The notes below the pieces were generated by a model that did no database searches, was not told where the DNA came from, and saw nothing but the letters and a program-made list of their open reading frames with translations. A stretch of 64,000 bases of DNA from Symsagittifera roscoffensis (taxonomy: Eukaryota; Xenacoelomorpha; Acoela; Convolutidae). This document shows, piece by piece, positions 24,601-39,600 of the stretch. The position numbers were made by a program, and so were the translations under genes. Numbering within the stretch: the stretch's first letter is position 1; each line of letters starts with the position of its first letter. The stretch is from positions 27,402,057 to 27,466,056 of the forward strand of contig NC_087070.1 of the NCBI RefSeq assembly GCF_963678635.1. Direction: 5' to 3'.

Positions 24601-27600
24601 CACTGTCGAAATTTGTTTTCTCGTTGTTTGTAACTCAATCCCAACTTTTCCCTATAATTTTTTGATCGAAAATTAAATAGGTTTGGAGAATCCATTTATT
24701 CGTCATGTTCGCCTCATTTTACGTCTTTTGAGGAGCGATAAAATTTCTCGGATGGGTTTGCTGGTGGTTTATGGTATCATTACACAAGCAAAGCTTGTGT
24801 GATAGTATGAACTCTCCTTTTTCCAACCTAATCTCAAATATTGTTGTGACTCAAATATTTTTGCGACAAAATGTTCATTTTGAAAGTTTTAATTTTGATC
24901 AATAACCAGCAATTAAATACAGCGCTTGCTAGGATATTAACATACTATTATTTATTACAAATAGCACTTTAGCTTCAAACTATCATGGATCTGTAGCGTA
25001 GAGGTAGGTAAGGAGACCAGCAACAAAATAAGAGGGTTCGAACCTGGGCAAGGTCAGATGCTTTAAATAGACTTTTTCGTATACTAGTTAAAATGCGCCC
25101 GCTTTATAAACTGAGGCATGTTAGTTGGTAAATTTCTTTTTTGTTGGAATTGACTGCTAATTTGTCATTATTGGCGTGCGTCACTCAGCAATTATGTAGA
25201 CTCATAATTGTCGTGCGTCACTTCAGAAACCTTGTAGACTCAAAGTTTCATTCATTCAGTTTTTCCCAACAGCGTTATCGGTCATATTTTTGCTTGTGTA
25301 TGCGAAGTGCAACTTCGCCTCTGTGTATAACTCTTTTTTTACCTTGTTTTAATTGATCTAATGGTGTTTAGAAGCCAGCCTGGATTACTTAATCTTATTT
25401 GTTGATTTGCAAACTGATATCAAAAAGCTTGTATTCTTTAACCTGTGAGTCCTGTTAACAATTCAAGCTATCTGTTCAGATAGATGCTACGGAACAAGGA
25501 GGTTGTGAAGTGGAGAGGGACTCCTCGGCCACTGAGAGTTTCGCAGATCTGGAGAGTGAGGGTGAGGACGAAGGTGACAAAGACGACGAGTTCTTCGATG
25601 CTCTCTCTCAGCAGCTGTGCAACTCCACGCTTATCTTAGACTGTGAGCCAGATGGGACAGAAGCTACAGGACAGTCGCAAGAGGGGTACATTCACGTGAT
25701 ATTCGGTTTAAAGAAAATTTATTTGGAAGCCAAATATAAGTATATGTGATTTGTAATATCATCCTTCCTTTTGACTTGATTGAGTGCATTAGTTTCGGTT
25801 CCCCGATATATCAGCGTATTGCAACCTACCCTTCACGATCCTATCTAATACTATTCAATCCTAGTTTCCAATCTAACCTGTGTCATGTCATGTTACCCTA
25901 GGTTTAAATACTAAAATTTACCTATAATTACTAAAATTAACTGTTCAAGCTAATTTTGCGCAGCTTCATCAAGATTTGAATAGAAGTTGAGAGCTTTTTC
26001 CATCTAGGTTTTTAGCTTTCTGATTTTGTGCTTCTGGTATATGGGCAACAGTAATGCTTGCTCGTTAATTTCCATTGAATTTCCACCAATTTTCTTCAAA
26101 CTTTTCAGTGCACGCTGGGACTGAAACACAAGGTGGAGCTGGTTCTGTCAGAAAATTATGTTTAATCCGAGTGAATTAGAGAGACATTTATGTCGCAATC
26201 AAGTTTTTCGAATATTTTTTATGAAGATGAAACAGTTAGGTTTCAAAATGTTTTCAACGAAGGAATGTTCGATGATGTTTGAAATTAATACAACTCCTAA
26301 ATCAAAATGAAGTCATTGGAGCAAGATAATGCATAATTGTAACGCAAAGTAGTATTCGATAGCATTTTCTAGGCTTGAAAGCTGTGTCATATAGCTTTGT
26401 AGTCAGGCTGTTGCGTGGTTGTTTTAATAAGAAAACTATAATATAAAGTACTGGATTTTAGTTAATATTAATAGCACCCGATCTTTGAGTGGACTCGGCC
26501 AAAGTGATTTACATGAACGTGAAATAGATAAATATAATATCAGCAAATATATTACATAAGTAGTAGAAGAGTGAGCTGATCAGGGGGGGGGGGGGGGGTG
26601 TGGTTGCAGACCCCCATGTATTAAGATAGGGAATAGAGCATCCGGTCTACAAGCTATTAATTGAGATAGAGAATAGATTTCCCAATGTATTAGGATAGGG
26701 AATAGGTTTCCCAATGTATGAAGATAGCAGGTTTTAGATGGTAAAGTTTCAGATGGTAAGATGGTAAGTTTCAGAAAAATTTTTGGCGCCCGAATTTTTT
26801 GAGCTCGATTTTGCCGATACTTGCGTTTCTTAGCTAACTTTTACGATTTGTGATATGTAAGGGCTATCTTGTCTTACAAAAATTCGGTATGGTAAGTTTC
26901 AGAAGGTAAGTTTCAGAAAAATTTCTGAAATTTTAACTTTTTCTTGCAAATACATTTTTATCTTGAAAAAAAAACACTTTTATATTAAAAGATCGAAAAA
27001 AAACAAAAAAAATCGATGGTAAGTTACAGATGGTTAAGTTTCGACAAAAATTAAGTTTCGATTTAGAGTATGGGATCATAAACTAATATATCACAGAATA
27101 TATTTTTTCTCGAAAGAATCTTTTAAATTCTTATTTCATCTTATTTATATTCCCTCAGGTTATCTGGGGAAATTGTCAAGAGGGAATATCTTTGACAGGA
27201 TAATTATTCCGCTCCACGAGATATCGGGGGAATCTTGACAGCTCCTCACGGTTGATTACTTTTATATCCCACTTAATCTTTTATGCCCCAGGTTATCTGG
27301 AGAACGGATGACAGGTTCATTATACTTATTAATTTTATGACTTAGTGTATTATTTTTCACATAATTATCCCACGATTATATGACAGATGCATATTAGCAG
27401 TTTCCACAGAGTTAATGAAGCGTGAAATACTTTCTTGAGATTAAATTCTTAAATTTTCATAAAAAATTGAAATACATCCAATCAAAATTGCATGAACTTT
27501 TCATTGGAACTAAGATAAAAATATGCAAAAATTTTTAAATTTCTACCAATCAGATGTTTTTATCTAGTTCTTGTTTTTGCCTCAACTAGTTTAATTATTC

Positions 27601-30600
27601 TGTCATTTTTTTTGCTTCGATTCATTATAGTTCTCTTTTATCACTTTGTCTTTAATCTTTGAAAAATTCTTTGAAATTTCCAAAAAATTATCATCCAAAT
27701 TTGTCAGTGATCCGCCACGTTAAAAGTTTACACTGAGAAAAATGTAGTATCATAGTTTTTTTTGTGTGTCTGATATTTTTGTATTAAAATTTTTCCATCT
27801 TTCTCAGAGTAAACTTCTAAGAAAATTATACAATTTACGAGAAGTTGGTTACGATTTTTTATAAATTTATCTACTCTCATTTCGCCAACTTCTCTGGTCA
27901 AACTGTACATATAAGCCAATCTACTTCGTTGGGCATTGATTATACGACCATAGCGTAGTGTGATAGTACGATGCAAATTTTGTTTCCGACCTTAGTCGCG
28001 TATGAAAAGGCTATTTCTGGTGGCAAATTGGTATTATGCTCTTAATGCAGCCTACTGGTTCAAAATTGCCACCAAAAAGCATCAACCGAGTTAACTTTTT
28101 ACTAATCAAATGTCAAAGCACGTGGTATTATACTCTTAATGCAGCCTACTGATTCAATGTGCTTTGACATTTGATTAGTAACAAGTTAACTCAGTTGATG
28201 ATTTTTTAATGCATCGATCAAATCGGAAAAAGCTCTTTGCTTCATACAACAGTTTGGTAATTAAAATCCCATTTCAGAATTTCCATCTCGATATATATTT
28301 CGCGTGTTTTTTGAAATGCCTTAATGCGCAATTTGGTTTAATCTATTCTATTTTGTTGCATCCAAAGTTTGTGTGGTTTTCTTTAGTTTTTCACACTCCA
28401 AAATTTTCCATGGAAAGTCTTAGTTGTGCTTTTTAATTTTTTTGTGCATCTGAATCTTCGCTGCTTTCTCGCTCGGGTTTGCGAAGTTGCAGGTTCGTCT
28501 GTGTTTGTTCTTAGCATACATAGCCTGAACCAACATGAAATTGTATGTTTTTTATGCGACATTGATAAAACTTAGAGACAATCGCACAAAGACATTATTC
28601 AGTTTTTGCATGATTCCGAAAGTTTTTAGGGTCATTGATTTTGAAAAAACTCCTTGTAAAAATCATTTGGTGTCAGTTTTTATTTTTTTTTCAAAAAAGA
28701 TTTAGTCGCTAAAGTAAATTGATTAGATAAAATAAGTGGTCTGGACCTATGGATTTTCCGGCCTGGGCAATTAAAATGGCAGAACTTTCCATTGCTGAAT
28801 AATAATAAGTTTATTCGATAAACCAGTGCATCAAGTTAATATTGTGCCCCGATTATCTCAAGCTTACATAGATACGAGATACAAAAAGGAGATCAACAGC
28901 GGCAATTAACTATAGGCCATTTTGGTAACAAATACTTCATTAAGCTAGCGAGCACCTAGTGTTTTAGTAAGAACCTTTTTTTCTTACCTAACTCGCAAGT
29001 AAAAGTTTTCACTAATGCTTTTTTGCTATAATCGCGATCCGAAGCAGTGGAAATTTCATAGCAGCTTTTCTCGGCTTTGTTTGTGGCTAAAAAGTGTTCA
29101 TGGCTGAATTGTTAGTGCGTGAGAATCATAATCTCTAGGTCGGATTAGGTTTGAGTCCGAAACGTTGCCGATTTTAAACTAATTAGAGGCTTTTTATACT
29201 TTTTTTTGCACTTCTAAGAACCTAAGAGCTGCTTTTTGTCGTGTTATCGCTAGTGTTTGCGAAGGGCAGATTCGCCGGTGTCTAAAAATATAAGCGCTTC
29301 CTGCTTCAACTAGTTATTGCATATTTGAAACGATAAAGTTATTATGCAAGGCAATTCGGCTGCCCAGAAAAAAAGTTGACTGACGCGGTTGAAACTTCAA
29401 TTGAAAAAATAAGATTGTCTTTCAGAAAGAAATTATACCATGGCTGGTTTTCTTGACCATGCTAAAGCATTGGCTTCCAAACCGTTCAGTGTGCGGATGA
29501 GTTATCTATGCAGAAAATGACTTGCCCATTTTGAAATCTTATATACAAGATACATTAAAATCTGTACGGCTTTATTTATTCAAGATTGAACTCATGGTTT
29601 ATGCAGATAAAACAATTATAATCAGATTTTACAAAATATCAGAATCATTTGGTTCAATATTTTCATGAAAAGCAGAAGTTGGAAACTTAAGATTCAGCAC
29701 CTTATCTTGGCATTATTTTGGACGGAAAATTGAGTTTTTTCAACGATATGAAAAGTGTTCCAGCAAAATGTTGTTCGGATATCAGGATTTATACATCCTA
29801 CTGAATGAATAGCCGTTACTAGCGCGTGCTTTTTATTGAAATGCCTAGTTCCGTCCCATATTAGTAATAGTGAATGATGTTTTAGTAGATTACAACAGTA
29901 AAGTGATCGTTTGTATCGCCAAATAAACTGAGGTGTAAAGTTTACTTCATTAGAACAAATTTTGAAAGATGTCGTGATCGGTTTTCGAAAAACAACTTAT
30001 TTCCTGCAGGATTGTTTATCGAAAAAATTTGAGTACTTCATTCGCAGTTTCATAGAAACTTTTGATAAAAGTTTTCTTTTGCTAGAATATCGCCAACAAT
30101 GAACTGCAGAAATATTGCCAACAATGAACTGCCTTGCCTCAAAACTTGAGATTGAACAAAAGAAGTCAAAGTATCAAACTGAAATTAATAATTTTTCACT
30201 TCATTTTATTTAAAAAGTACCGGTATGAATATATGAATAATTACACATGCAAATCTTGTGTTATAGTATGAACTACCTTTTTTTCCAACCTAAGTCGCCA
30301 ATATGGTAGCGATAAAATTTGTTCACTTTGAAAATGTTCGTTTTGACCAATAACCAGCTATTAAGTATAGCCAATGCTAAGGATACTAACACAGACTATT
30401 ATTGTTCCGATTTTCGTAACGAAATTAACGGAATATATGTGCTCGGATGTTTTTTTTTCTTCAGACAAATTTCGATGGGATTTTTGATATCATTCAAAAA
30501 GTATTGTTGCCCTGAGCTTAAATTATGAAAGATGTTTCACCTGTGGTCATTTTTCATGTTCTAAATTGGTTGAAGGAAGCTTATTTGCCATAATTGATTT

Positions 30601-33600
30601 GAAGCTGAAATTTATGACGTGTGATGGGATAATTTTCACAAAAAAATCTTCGTCTCTGTGTTGCCAAGCGAGAATGTGCAAGGACGTGACTGACTCCTAA
30701 TCTCGAGGTCGGGGTTCTGCTTCAGGCACAAAGAAGTTTTTTTTTCTAAGGCTTTTTCTTAGTTTCTTTTTTGGTCTCTCGTTTGTGTTCGCGGAGTGCA
30801 ACTTCGATCTTTTTCGAAATTTGTTTTCACGGTGTTTGTAACTCAATCCCAACTTTTCCCTATAATTTTTTGCTTGAAATTTAAATCGGTTTGGAGAATC
30901 CATTTATTCGTCATGTTTGCCTCATCTTACGTCTTTTGAGGAGCGATAAAATTTCTCGGATGGGTTTGCTGGTGGTTTATAGTATCATTACACAAGCAAA
31001 GCTTGTGTGATAGTATGAACTCTCCTTTCCGAACCTAATTCGCAAATATTGTTGTGACTCAAATATTGTTGCGACAAAATGTTCATTTTGAAAGTTTTCA
31101 TTTTGATCAATAACCAGCAATTAAGTACAGCCCATGCTAGGATATTAACATAATATTATTTATTACAAATAGCACTTTAGCTTCAAACTATCATGGATCT
31201 GTAGCGTAGAGGTAGGTAAGGAGACCAGCAACAAAATAAGAGGGTTCGAACCTGGGCAAGGTCAGATGCTTTTAATAGACTTTTTCGTATACTAGTTAAA
31301 ATGCGCCCGCTTTATAAACTGAGGCATGTTAGTTGGTAAATTTCTTTTTTGTTGGAATTGACTGCTAATTTGTCATTATTGGCATGCGTCACTCAGCAAT
31401 TATGTAGACTCATAATTGTCGTGCGTCACTTCAGAAACCTTGTAGACTCAAAGTTTCACTCATTCAGTTTTTCCCAACAGCGTTATCGGTCATGTTTTTG
31501 CTTGTGTATGCAAAGTGCAACTTCGCCTCTGTGTTAAACTATTTTTTTACTTTGTTTTAATTGATCTAATGGTGTTTAGAAGCCAGCCTGGATTACTTAA
31601 TCCTATTTGTTGATTTGCAAACTGATATCAAAAAGCTTGTATTCTTTAACCTCTGGGTCCTGTTAACAATTCAAGCTATCTGTTCAGATAGATGCTACGG
31701 AACAAGGAGGTTGTGAAGTGGAGAGGGACTCCTCGGCCACAGAGTTTCGCAGATCTGGAGAGTGAGGGTGAGGACGAAAGGGACAAAGACGACGAGTTCT
31801 TCGATGCTCTCTCTCAGCAGCTGTGTAACTCCACGCTTATCTTAGACTGTGAGCCAGATGGGACAGAAGCTACAGGCCAGTCACAAGAGGGGTACATTCA
31901 CGTGATATTCGGTTTAAAGAAAATTTATTTGGAAGCCAAATATAAGTATATCTGATTTGTAATATCACCCTTCCTTTTGACTTGATTGAGTGCATTAATT
32001 TCGGTTCCCCGATATATCAGCGTATTGCAACCTACCCTTCACGATCCTATCTAATACTATTCAATCCTAGTTTCCAATCTAACCTGTGTCATGTCATGTT
32101 ACCCTAGGTTTAAATACTAAAATTTACCTAAAATTACTAAAATTAACTGTTCAAGCTAATTTTGCGCAGCTTCATGAAAGTTTGAATAGAAGTTGAGAGC
32201 TTTTTCCATCTAGGTTTTTAGCTTTCTGATTTTGTGCTTCTGGTATATGGGCAACAGTAATGCTTGCTCTTTAATTTCCATTGAATTTCCACCAATTTTC
32301 TTCAAAGTTTTCAGTGCTTGCTGGGACTGAAACACAAGGTGGAGTTGGTTCTGTCAGAAAGTTATGTTTAATCCGAGTGGAATAGAGAGACATTTATGTC
32401 GCAATCGAGTTTTTCGCATATTTTTTATGAAGATGAAACAGTTAGGTTTCAAAATGTTTTCAATGACGGAATGTTCGATGATGTTTGAAATTTATACAAC
32501 CCTTAAGTCAAAATGAAGTTATTGGAGCAAGATAATGCATAATAGTAACGCAAAGTAGTATTCGATAGCATTTTTTTGGGTTGGAAGCTGTGTCATATAG
32601 CTTTGTAGTCAGGCTGTTGCGTGGTTGTTTTAATAAGAAAACTATAATATAAAGTACTGGATTTTAGTTAATATTAATAGCACACAATCTTTGGGTGCAC
32701 TCGACCAAAGTGATTTACATCAACGTGAAATAGATAAATATAATATCAGCAAATATATTACATAAGTAGTAGAAGAGTGAGTTGATCAGGGGGGGTGTGG
32801 TTGCAGACCCCCATGTATTAAAGGGAATAGAGCATCCGGTCTGCAAGCTATTAATTAAGATAGGGAATAGATATCCCAATGTATTAGGATAGGGAGTAGG
32901 TTTCCCATTGTATGAAGACAGCAGGTTTTAGATGGTAAAGTTTCAGATGGTAAGTTTCAGAAAAATTTTTGGCGCCCGAATTTTTTGAGCTCGATTTTGC
33001 CGATAGTTGCGTTTCTTAGCTAACTTTTTTGATTTGTGATATGTAAGGGCTATCATGTCTTACAAAAACTTGGTACGGTAAGTTTCAGAGGGTAAGTTTC
33101 AGAAAGATTTCTGAAATTTTAGGTTTTACTTGCAAATACATTTTTATCTTGAAAAACATTTTTATATTAAAAGATCGAAAAAAAAATCAAAACATTTGGT
33201 GGTAAGTTTCAGATGGTAAGTTTCGACAAAAATTTAGTTTCGATTTAGAGTATGGGGTCATAAACTAATATATCACAGAATATTCTTTTTTCTCGAAAGA
33301 ATCTTTTAAATTCTTATTTCATGTTATTTATTTTCCCTCAGGTTATCTTGGGAAAATTGTCAAGAGGGGATTATCTTTGACAGGTTAATTATCCCGCTCC
33401 ACGAGATATCAGGGGAATCTTGACAGCTCCTCCTGGTTGATTACTTTTATATTCCACTTAATCTTTTATTCCCCAGGTTATCTGGAGAACGGATGACAGG
33501 TTCATTATACTTATTAATTTTATGACTTAGTGTATTATTTTTCACATAATTATCCCACGATTATATGACAGATGCATATTAGCAGTTTCCACAGAGTGTT

Positions 33601-36600
33601 TTTTTCAGCCGAGTTTGACTATCTCAAAGACGTCAAGTGAAGTGTCATTTTGAAGCCATTTTAGCCGTTATTAGGAGCCCATCTAGATTTTTGAAAGAAA
33701 GAGGTTTCGCAGTGTCGAGAAAACCTGGTCTGAGTTTTCTTGTTTTTCAGACTAAATAAGATAAAGGCTACCTTCAATTTCAATTCTACAATTTCAATTC
33801 TAGTGTTGCAGCTATATTACCACTCCTTCTAGCATTTTTCCAATAAATTGATAAGCCCTTTTAAGAAACAAATAAACAAAAGTTTGGGCAAAAATGATTT
33901 AAATAATTGAAAAAGATTTTTATTTTTTCGTTTTTGTTTGTTTAAGAGTTGGATTAACCCAGTTCAAAACTTTATTCTTTTGAAGACTATTATAAAGTCT
34001 AAGAAAGAAATAATAAAACACAAAAAAGTCGCAAGACAAACCCATACCAAAAACAATTTGATTTTTGAAAAAAGGACACGACCAAAGTAACATAAGAAAG
34101 ACCAACATAAACCCAGCATGAAGCGTTATCACATAACAGGACCTCTCAAAGAAACAGCACGAAATCATACTCCCACTCCTGGCCTAACCCACCAAAGAGG
34201 ACGTCCTGAGCATGCTCTATAGCCGGCCTAACCCACCGCGCTACATCCACGCTTTTTGACCACACTTCTATTTTTAATAAGAGGTACTCAAGGGTGAGTA
34301 ACTCTTCAAAATAACCAAACTAAAACAAAACGCTTTTGTGAAAACGATTAACTAAAATCATGATTAAAAAATTGGACTAAGCTAAGATAATTTTATAAAA
34401 TGTAAACCATACTTTGCAGTATATAGATCAATACACAACAACAAAGACGAACATCCAAAGACTAGATGATCCCATTACACTCGAACAAAAGAATGGCTAA
34501 GCACAACCGATATGCCGTCCACAATCACAACTCAAAGGATTTAGAGTACGACTTGACTTCGCAGAAAAGGACTTCATTGAACTAGACCAATGAACACCTC
34601 GATGTTCAAGTATACGTACAGATCCGAGTTACGAGGCATCCCTTCCACACACGATCTCCACGCCATTCCCAGACGAGATTGAACACAAAACAAGTTCTCT
34701 ACATAATACAGAAAAACCCGTCATAGCAAATCATTTTGAAATCAGATTGATTTCATTGGGGATCACAGTCGTTGTCAAAAGACGACGCAACGATTGTATG
34801 TCCCTAACTCCAGCGTCCTGGAACTTCTTCGACAAAGAGGAACCGGACAAGAATGTTGTTCGCCAAATACCAACGTTCATCATCCATCCTTCGAATTGCA
34901 GAAAGATAATTCTAAAAAACTCTGTAAAACCCGGATGGGTGGAACCTGATCTAAACTACATTTTATAATTGGATAAATTGGATATTTTACCACTGTAAAA
35001 TATTTAATATTAACCAATCATAATCCATCTAACTAACAACCCACTTATTTGTAGGTGCTGAAATTACTTGTTAATTCAGCACCAGAGAGATTTGAATTTA
35101 ACTTAGAAATTAGTTGCCTCTCCAAGAGAACTTCAGCAGCCGCAATAAACCAGTATACCCTAGATCTATTGAGCCTAGCAGAGACTAGTTAAACACCCTG
35201 AGACAAGAAAGTATAAGAGTAAGATTAGGATCGGTATTAGACTAAGAAGTTGCACGAATCTATCCGGCCGAAAATAAGATAGCGTGACGAGCAGACGGTG
35301 TACCCTATCCGAAATTACTCCATGAGTTAACCACATCGGTCATAACTCAATATTTCCAATTGGTGATTTTTGTTTCATTGTGAACTGGTGTCCCATGGCT
35401 GGATTTGTTTGAATATTTTTAGGATGAACTCATAAAGTTGTATCTATTTTTTGACAGTTTGTGAGATAATGGGGATATAATGTTTCATTTTCTTGTTCGT
35501 TTTTTTTTGCTAGTTAACTGAAAAGGGCGATTACAACTAAACCCGTATTCTGTCAAATCATATTGTGTTAAGATGGACATGGTAGATTTTCCTTGTTGCC
35601 CTAAGCATTCCATGGTCTGAGATATGTTTGAATTAACCCTTGTAAATTGTCAAATGTTGGCATCTTAAATTCATTCTAGAATTGTATTACGTATCGAGAG
35701 CACCATTCATTGCGCCAAGGTATATACAATAAAAGCCAAAATCTTACAATGAGGTTGACAATATTTAACTCTTAGGTCATTTGCACTGGACAAGAGCCAT
35801 GAAGAGTCTTTCCTCTCGACTGAACCAATTGGCAAAAATGTCCTAATCTTGCTCTCTGCCGACAGTCTGTTCAAATACGACAAGACATCATTCTCCGACT
35901 ACGAACAGTTCTTCCGGGAAAACATCTTCAAAATCCTGCAGAGGTTTTTCCACTCACAACCCCAATCGACCATCGTGAAATCATTCTCGCTGCCTTTGGG
36001 GCTCATATGCGACTTGCAAACACAAATGTCACAAGTTTCCGAAAAAAATATAGGTCACGCTCGTTACAGATCGAGAGATATTTTCGATTCCGAACCACTT
36101 GAGTTCGGATCGCATACAGTCGCAATGTCAACCGCGGCTCTTTTCATGCCAAAACAACCAAGCTACTCTCAGTCTGTGGAAGAAGTCTCAACTGATATTG
36201 AAAGATACATCAAGAATTTAAAATCTGAAATAGGAGATTATGTTGATTTCGAAGTATCAGTTATTTGCGACAATCTAGCTTCTGTTTTGTTCCACGATAT
36301 TCTCACAGGGTTTTCTCCAGCAAGTAAAGTTAACCAAAAAATGCCAAACATTAGCGTTTGTGATGCGTTCCCAATATCCAATGTGTATTATCTTGGATCC
36401 TCTTTGGGTTTCGTACTTTCGTTTTACGGCAGAGGCAATCAGTCGAGACTCACTTTCCCTCTCTATAATTTATTCTTTGCCGAAGATTCGTGTTCAGCGA
36501 GACTGGAACCTATTCTGATTGGACAAAATGAACAGTTGACAGATGACAGTCGAGATCTTCCCTTTAAACTGACGTCTTACCAAGACTTGTTCAAGAGGGG

Positions 36601-39600
36601 CAGTGAGAGACACAGAAAGCTAGATGTGTTTCCAGGTAAGAATTACGCAGTACAGAACTATGACATGGTGTGTTTTTTTTTCAGCCGAGTTTGACTATCT
36701 CAAAGACGTCAAGTGAAGTGTCATTTTGAAGCCATTTTAGCCGTTATTAGGATCCCATCTAGATTTTTAAAAGAAAGAGGTTTCGCAGTGTCGAGAAAAC
36801 CTGGTCTGAGTTTTCTTGTTTTTCAGACTAAATAAGACAAAGGCTACCTTCAATTTCAATTCTACAATTTCAATTCTAGTGTTGCAGCTATATTACCACT
36901 CCTTCTAGCATTTTTCCAATAAATTGATAAGCCCTTTTAAGAAACAAATAAAAAAAAGTTTGGGCAAAAATGATTTAAATAATTGAAAAAGATTTTTATT
37001 TTTTCGTTTTTGTTTGTTTAAGAGTCGATGAACGTAGTTCAGTCTCTTTCGTAAATCGCAATGATCTTTTTTTCGTTTTTGGTTCAGGAAAAGTCCTAAA
37101 AGACGAAAACGGCATGGGAAGTTTTGATATTGAATTCAGAACAAATGCGTATCAAACACGTAGAAGAGCTAAAGGCAATTTGCCATATATTTCTTGTCAG
37201 ACTAATTATATGAACAAGTCTCTGATATGTTTCCAATTAATAGCATGCATTTTTTGCAGAAAAACTTGCCAATGCCCGTAAACCGTGACAAAAAGGATAT
37301 TACAGGCTAACCAAATTTTCTCAAAAAGTTTTTGCATCTATATGTTCACGATAATCAAACAATAACTGATATGTAAGATTCGCCTTTTTTAGCACGCTTC
37401 GTTTCACCATTCAGGGGTCCCGCTTGTTGAGTAGAACTACTCTTCAGGAACCCCTCTGGTCAATTTTAAATAATTAAAACTTTTGTTTTGTACGGTAAAT
37501 TAATTCAAAATTTGTTCAGGCTCAAATTTACTTTTTCGCAATTTGACTTTTGAATTTTTCTAAGTTCAGTTTGTTTCCTTGAAGGAAGGCCAACTCCACT
37601 ATCGAACAGTGAAAGTTGAAATGCCACGAAAAACGTGATTGACTTTTGTGGCCTTTTAAACGTGTTTCGAAAATGGAATTTAGTTTTCAGATTCCCCGCG
37701 AAATACAAAAATTTAAGTATTGATCCAGTTTTCTCAAATTTGGTTAATTTTATCGAATAAGTGGCAGTCATTAACTGTCCTAGAAATTCAAAGAGCCTTA
37801 AGGGTATCTGTTTAAGTCTGTTTCAGTTTACTTACGCTCATTGACTCTTTTCCTCATGTTCTTTAAATCTTAAAGGCTGCCTTGTGATTTTTCATGTGAT
37901 TGTGTGTGTAGACATCCAGGGCAGGAGTGACCTGCAGCTGTGGAGTGGGGAGGGGGAGGACGAGGAGTTCATTGAGTTGGTCACCAGAGTCAGGGGCACA
38001 CATGCTCTCTACTGGGAGTCATTCGACGTCGCCTTCTTCATCCTCTCAAACTTCACCTCACACTCCGTCTACACACACAACCACTACACTAATGACAACA
38101 CTGTACAACAGGTATGGAAGGAGGAGTGACTGCTGATTAATTAGGTTCACATCTTTTCTTCACTGTTTTATAAGTTTCATGTCGAAAATATTATGCTTTC
38201 TGATAGTTTTTCTTAGTTCATTTGCTTCACTGCCATCACTAAACTTATTACACCAGGTTTGTCTTACATTTCCAGATCACTTTCCAAGTTGAGTCACGCG
38301 TGTCGTCGCACACTTAAAGTATTTTGAGTTTTTGTTATCAAGGATTCGGCTGAAAATGTTGGCTCAGTTGCTTCATCTATTCATTGATCTCATCGGGCGA
38401 TATCCGGTAGTAATCATTTTTTGTTCCGACCATTGAAAATGGGGACGAACTTTGTATTCGGCTGTGTTTTAGTTTTTTATTCCGACCATTTTTTATTCCG
38501 ATGGTTTTTTTTCTTTTTGTTTTCCACGCAAAATGAGGTACCGCAAATAATCATTAGAATGGGTCGAGTAATAGATCATATTTAAGCCATTTCAGTCGTG
38601 ATTCGAATTTTTGGAAACAAATATCAGTGCTGAGAAAAACCGGTTTGAAGTTTTTGATATTTGGTCTTTTCGAGCTAATAAGGTGAACTTGCAGTTCAGG
38701 CTTACAATAGCTTATTAAAGCTTAAATTAAAGCCGTGAAAACTTACTGGAGCTGTTTTAATGGTGTAAAGTTAGCGCCAAAACATTTCTGCGAATATTAG
38801 GATTTTATAGGATTTGTTTTTCTTATCATTTTTCTTCAAAAACTGTTGTCCAGTTTGCCTATCTTCCTACGACTGTAGAATATGCCTAAGTTGTAGTTTT
38901 TTCAGATCCTTTTATCACACCACGCAGAAAAAAACGACAGTTTCGAAAAAAAAATGTTAGTCATATTCAAAATTTCGAATTGATATCCAATTAAGTTTTT
39001 GAAAATGTTTTTTTTTTGTTTTTGTTGTTTCCATCATTTGTGAATTGCAACTGGTGCGGAGGTCCGATTCGCCTGTGTCAGATTTTGCAATAGCTTTGAA
39101 CTTGGCATGGTAAAATAAGTTGAAATAAGTTTTCTCTTACTTCAGTGATTTCGATTTGGGCTTATTAAATTGTGATTCGAATTGATTGGTTGAATTAGGA
39201 ATCGCATGGATTGATGTCGGATAGTGTGGGCATGGAAGGGAGAGACACGGCGGAGTTCTCCATACTTAATGACTTTTTCACAGACGCCGACAGCAGAGAG
39301 AGGGAAAGAGAAAGAGCCACCGCAGACATGAGCGCTCTACAAAGACGCAAGTTCGACCACAAGTGAGTATAGCATTTAGGGAAATTACCTAGAACTCTAA
39401 CCCAAACGTAGAAAGCAATCATGGAACCTTCGACTTCTGTAAACGTTGCTACATTGAGTTCATAGTGGTTAAAGAAAGTTCCAATAACATCCGAGCACAT
39501 GGAGATTTTTCTGAAATTGCGAGATTAGCCTGAGAATAAATTGAGGTAAGATTGGAAAAATGGATGGCGTGGTTTGAAATCATTTCATATCAAAGTTGAA

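Larger units (their letters stand above)
21461..27412 (+). repeat. Segmental tandem duplication, copy 1
   Basis: About 5.95 kb, matching 27,903-33,597 nearly base for base with scattered substitutions and small indels. It carries exon F, a LINE relic, twin hairpins, a tRNA-like SINE head and minisatellite sequence. Copies diverge exactly after acagagt at 27412 and 33597. Confidence 0.9.

Noticed and set aside
25060-25330. Helitron 3' end suggested by the hairpin
   Set aside because: No CTRR terminus follows the hairpin, and no Rep/helicase sequence is nearby.
37088-37288. Possible extra PITPNM exon after ttggttcag
   Set aside because: Open for about 65 codons but has no family similarity, and adding it breaks the otherwise consistent phase chain.
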